A program made the translations under genes and the position numbers. Positions 8,782-10,347 of a stretch of 10,347 nucleotides of DNA are shown here, piece by piece. Positions within the stretch are counted from its first letter, which is position 1. The number at the start of each line of letters is the position of its first letter. The DNA is taken from NCBI GenBank assembly GCA_001313065.1, contig BBFD01000141.1:1-10347 (forward strand). The letters run 5' to 3'. The stretch is from Silvimonas sp. JCM 19000 (GTDB lineage: Bacteria > Pseudomonadota > Gammaproteobacteria > Burkholderiales > Chitinibacteraceae). The notes under the pieces were generated by a model, which had not been told where the DNA came from, ran no database searches, and saw only the letters and a list, made by a program, of their open reading frames with translations.

Positions 8782-10347
8782 ATGGCAAGCACACGCAATA
8801 GCAAACTGGTTACCGTTGACCCCAATGGTTACAGTGAAAAGAAATATGCAATGGCACCGGGTTTTCATCCGGGCACCGATGTCGAACGGTTTTCTTATAC
8901 CGGCTGCGATGTTCTTAAATATGTTTACAACCATTATTCGTCCAATGAATATCAGGTGTTTGGTTATTACACCGACTGGGCGCAATACGATGGCCGGCGT
9001 GAAAACCAATACGAAGACGCCAATTGCGGCCGCAACGCCGATTTATTCAAGGTTGACCCTACGGCGTATGACAAGATTATTCTCGGCTTTGTCGGCGTAC
9101 TGGGCGATAAAGGCGAAAAGCAATGGGGCATTATCAATGCCGCCGACCAGTTTGGTACCAAGACGGACGAGGCCACCTTTCTCGATCCGTGGGGCGATGT
9201 GTTGTCGTATGACAATGTCGGCTTTGAAGGCTGGGTTAGCGACGATGTCAAAGCCATGTATAACGAAACCTCGGCCCAGGGCATATTGGGCGGCCTGCGT
9301 GATCTGAAAAAAAAGAAAAAAACCCCAATCTGCGGATTGCCATCAGTATCGGTGGCTGGACCATGAGCGAAGCGTGGCATTGGGTGGCGCAAACCGCCAG
9401 CCGCCGCACCACATTTGCCAATAGCGTGGTTGCTATCCTGAAAAAAAATTCCCGATGATTAACGATATTGATATCGATTGGGAATATCCGGGCTATCCGG
9501 GTAATACCGGTAATACCTATGACGACAACGATGCGGCCAATTATCAGGAACTGGTCAAAGCATTGGTCAGCGCTTTCAGTAAAGCCGGCCGTTCGGATGT
9601 GCGTATCAGTATTGCAGTTTCTTCCGCCGTCAAAGCGCTACAGAAAGCAGATATTCCCGGCATGATCAAAGCCGGGGTATACGGCATTAATCTGATGAGC
9701 TATGACTTTTTTTGGCACGCCGTGGGCACCGACTTTGTGCCACCACACCAATCTGTATAACGCCGATCCGTCCGACGAAGAATTGTATTCAGTCGATGCG
9801 GCCGTGCGCTATATGTTGGCGCGCGGCGTACCGGCCAAACAGATTTTTTGTCGGCTTTGCCGGTTATACCCGCAACGGCAAGAACGCCAGGATCGACAGC
9901 TATTCGCCCTTGAGCGGTAGTTATGATCCGGGTACGGGCGAAACCACCGGCACATTTGAATCCGGTTGCGGCGAATGGAATGACACCATTTACAACTATC
10001 TGGATCTGGAAAACAAAACCGGCCTGAATGGTTTTCATCTGTTTACCGATGAAATTGCCGACGCGGACTATTTATATAATCCGCAAACCAAGCTGTTTAT
10101 CTCGCTGGATACGCCGCGCAGTGTCAAAGCCAAAGACGAATACGTGCGCAAGATGGGGCTGGGCGGCTTGTTTACCTGGACCATAGAAATGGATAACGGC
10201 GTGCTGGTGAATGCCGCCCGTGAAGGCCTGGGCAATACGCTGACCAAGCAAACCATTGATATGGCGCCGTTCTACTTCAAGGGCGAGAACATCACCGGCG
10301 GCACGCCTGCGCCGACACCGGCACCAACGCCCGCGCCGACGCCAGTC
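8782..10347 (+). CDS. GH18 chitinase without visible signal peptide, 3' partial, four frameshifts
   Basis: This is a family 18 glycoside hydrolase, expected to cleave beta-1,4 bonds in chitin by substrate-assisted catalysis. After a polar ~50-residue N-terminus (MASTRNSKLVTVDP) the barrel starts at EYQVFGYYTDWAQYD. The SxGG strand is IAISIGGWTMSEAW. The catalytic strand is NDIDIDWEYPG (Glu codon 9482-9484, about residue 235). The MxYD strand is INLMSYDFFGTPW, and the last strand is GGLFTWTIEMDNG. The outer Asp of DxxDxDxE is Asn here, while the DxDxE core is intact. A linker of repeated Pro-Thr/Ala begins after FKGENITGG and runs off the window, so at least one more module is likely. Frame breaks: one A missing within 9307-9322 and one within 9441-9448; one extra T at 9707-9713 and one at 9844-9849. 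Repaired, 522 residues are present. The start has a strong Shine-Dalgarno, and no hydrophobic signal sequence precedes the barrel. Confidence 0.92.

Overview
The window looks like a free-living, GC-rich betaproteobacterium. A chitin-degrading member of the Neisseriales (Chitinibacter/Silvimonas/Jeongeupia-like) is my best guess. This is inferred from the MexEF-OprN-type pump proteins, a GH18 chitinase and the style of the short palindromic repeats; it was not confirmed by any search.

Layout. Bases 1-5909 (+ strand) carry a tripartite RND multidrug-efflux operon: a periplasmic adaptor (5' end missing), an inner-membrane RND permease and an outer-membrane lipoprotein channel. Adaptor and permease are separated by 192 bases that hold three copies of a palindromic repeat. 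Permease and channel are fused by a TAATG overlap. A further inverted pair of the same repeat fills the gap between the operon and the next, convergent gene. Bases 8526-6025 (- strand) encode a protein of about 834 aa that I do not recognise: a beta-rich N-terminus, three probable Ig-like repeats and a probable alpha/beta-barrel enzyme domain. A 255-base AT-rich divergent region (8527-8781) with several inverted repeats separates it from a GH18 chitinase (+ strand, 8782 to beyond the window end), which ends in a Pro/Thr/Ala linker that presumably leads to a further module.

How they work together. The pump proteins form one export machine spanning both membranes. The chitinase and the unknown protein share a divergent promoter region, both have good Shine-Dalgarno sites and both lack a visible signal peptide. 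They may therefore be co-regulated and act on the same polysaccharide, but this is inference.

Quality warning. Reading the genes through requires about 20 single-base indels (14 missing, 6 extra), about half in A/T runs of 5-9 bases and most others in short G/C runs. All five genes are affected, no in-frame nonsense mutation is seen, and the corrected lengths match known families (for example 1064 aa for the permease). I read this as uncorrected sequencing error rather than gene decay, and I annotate whole genes across the breaks. I see no RNA genes, insertion sequences, CRISPR arrays or origins.
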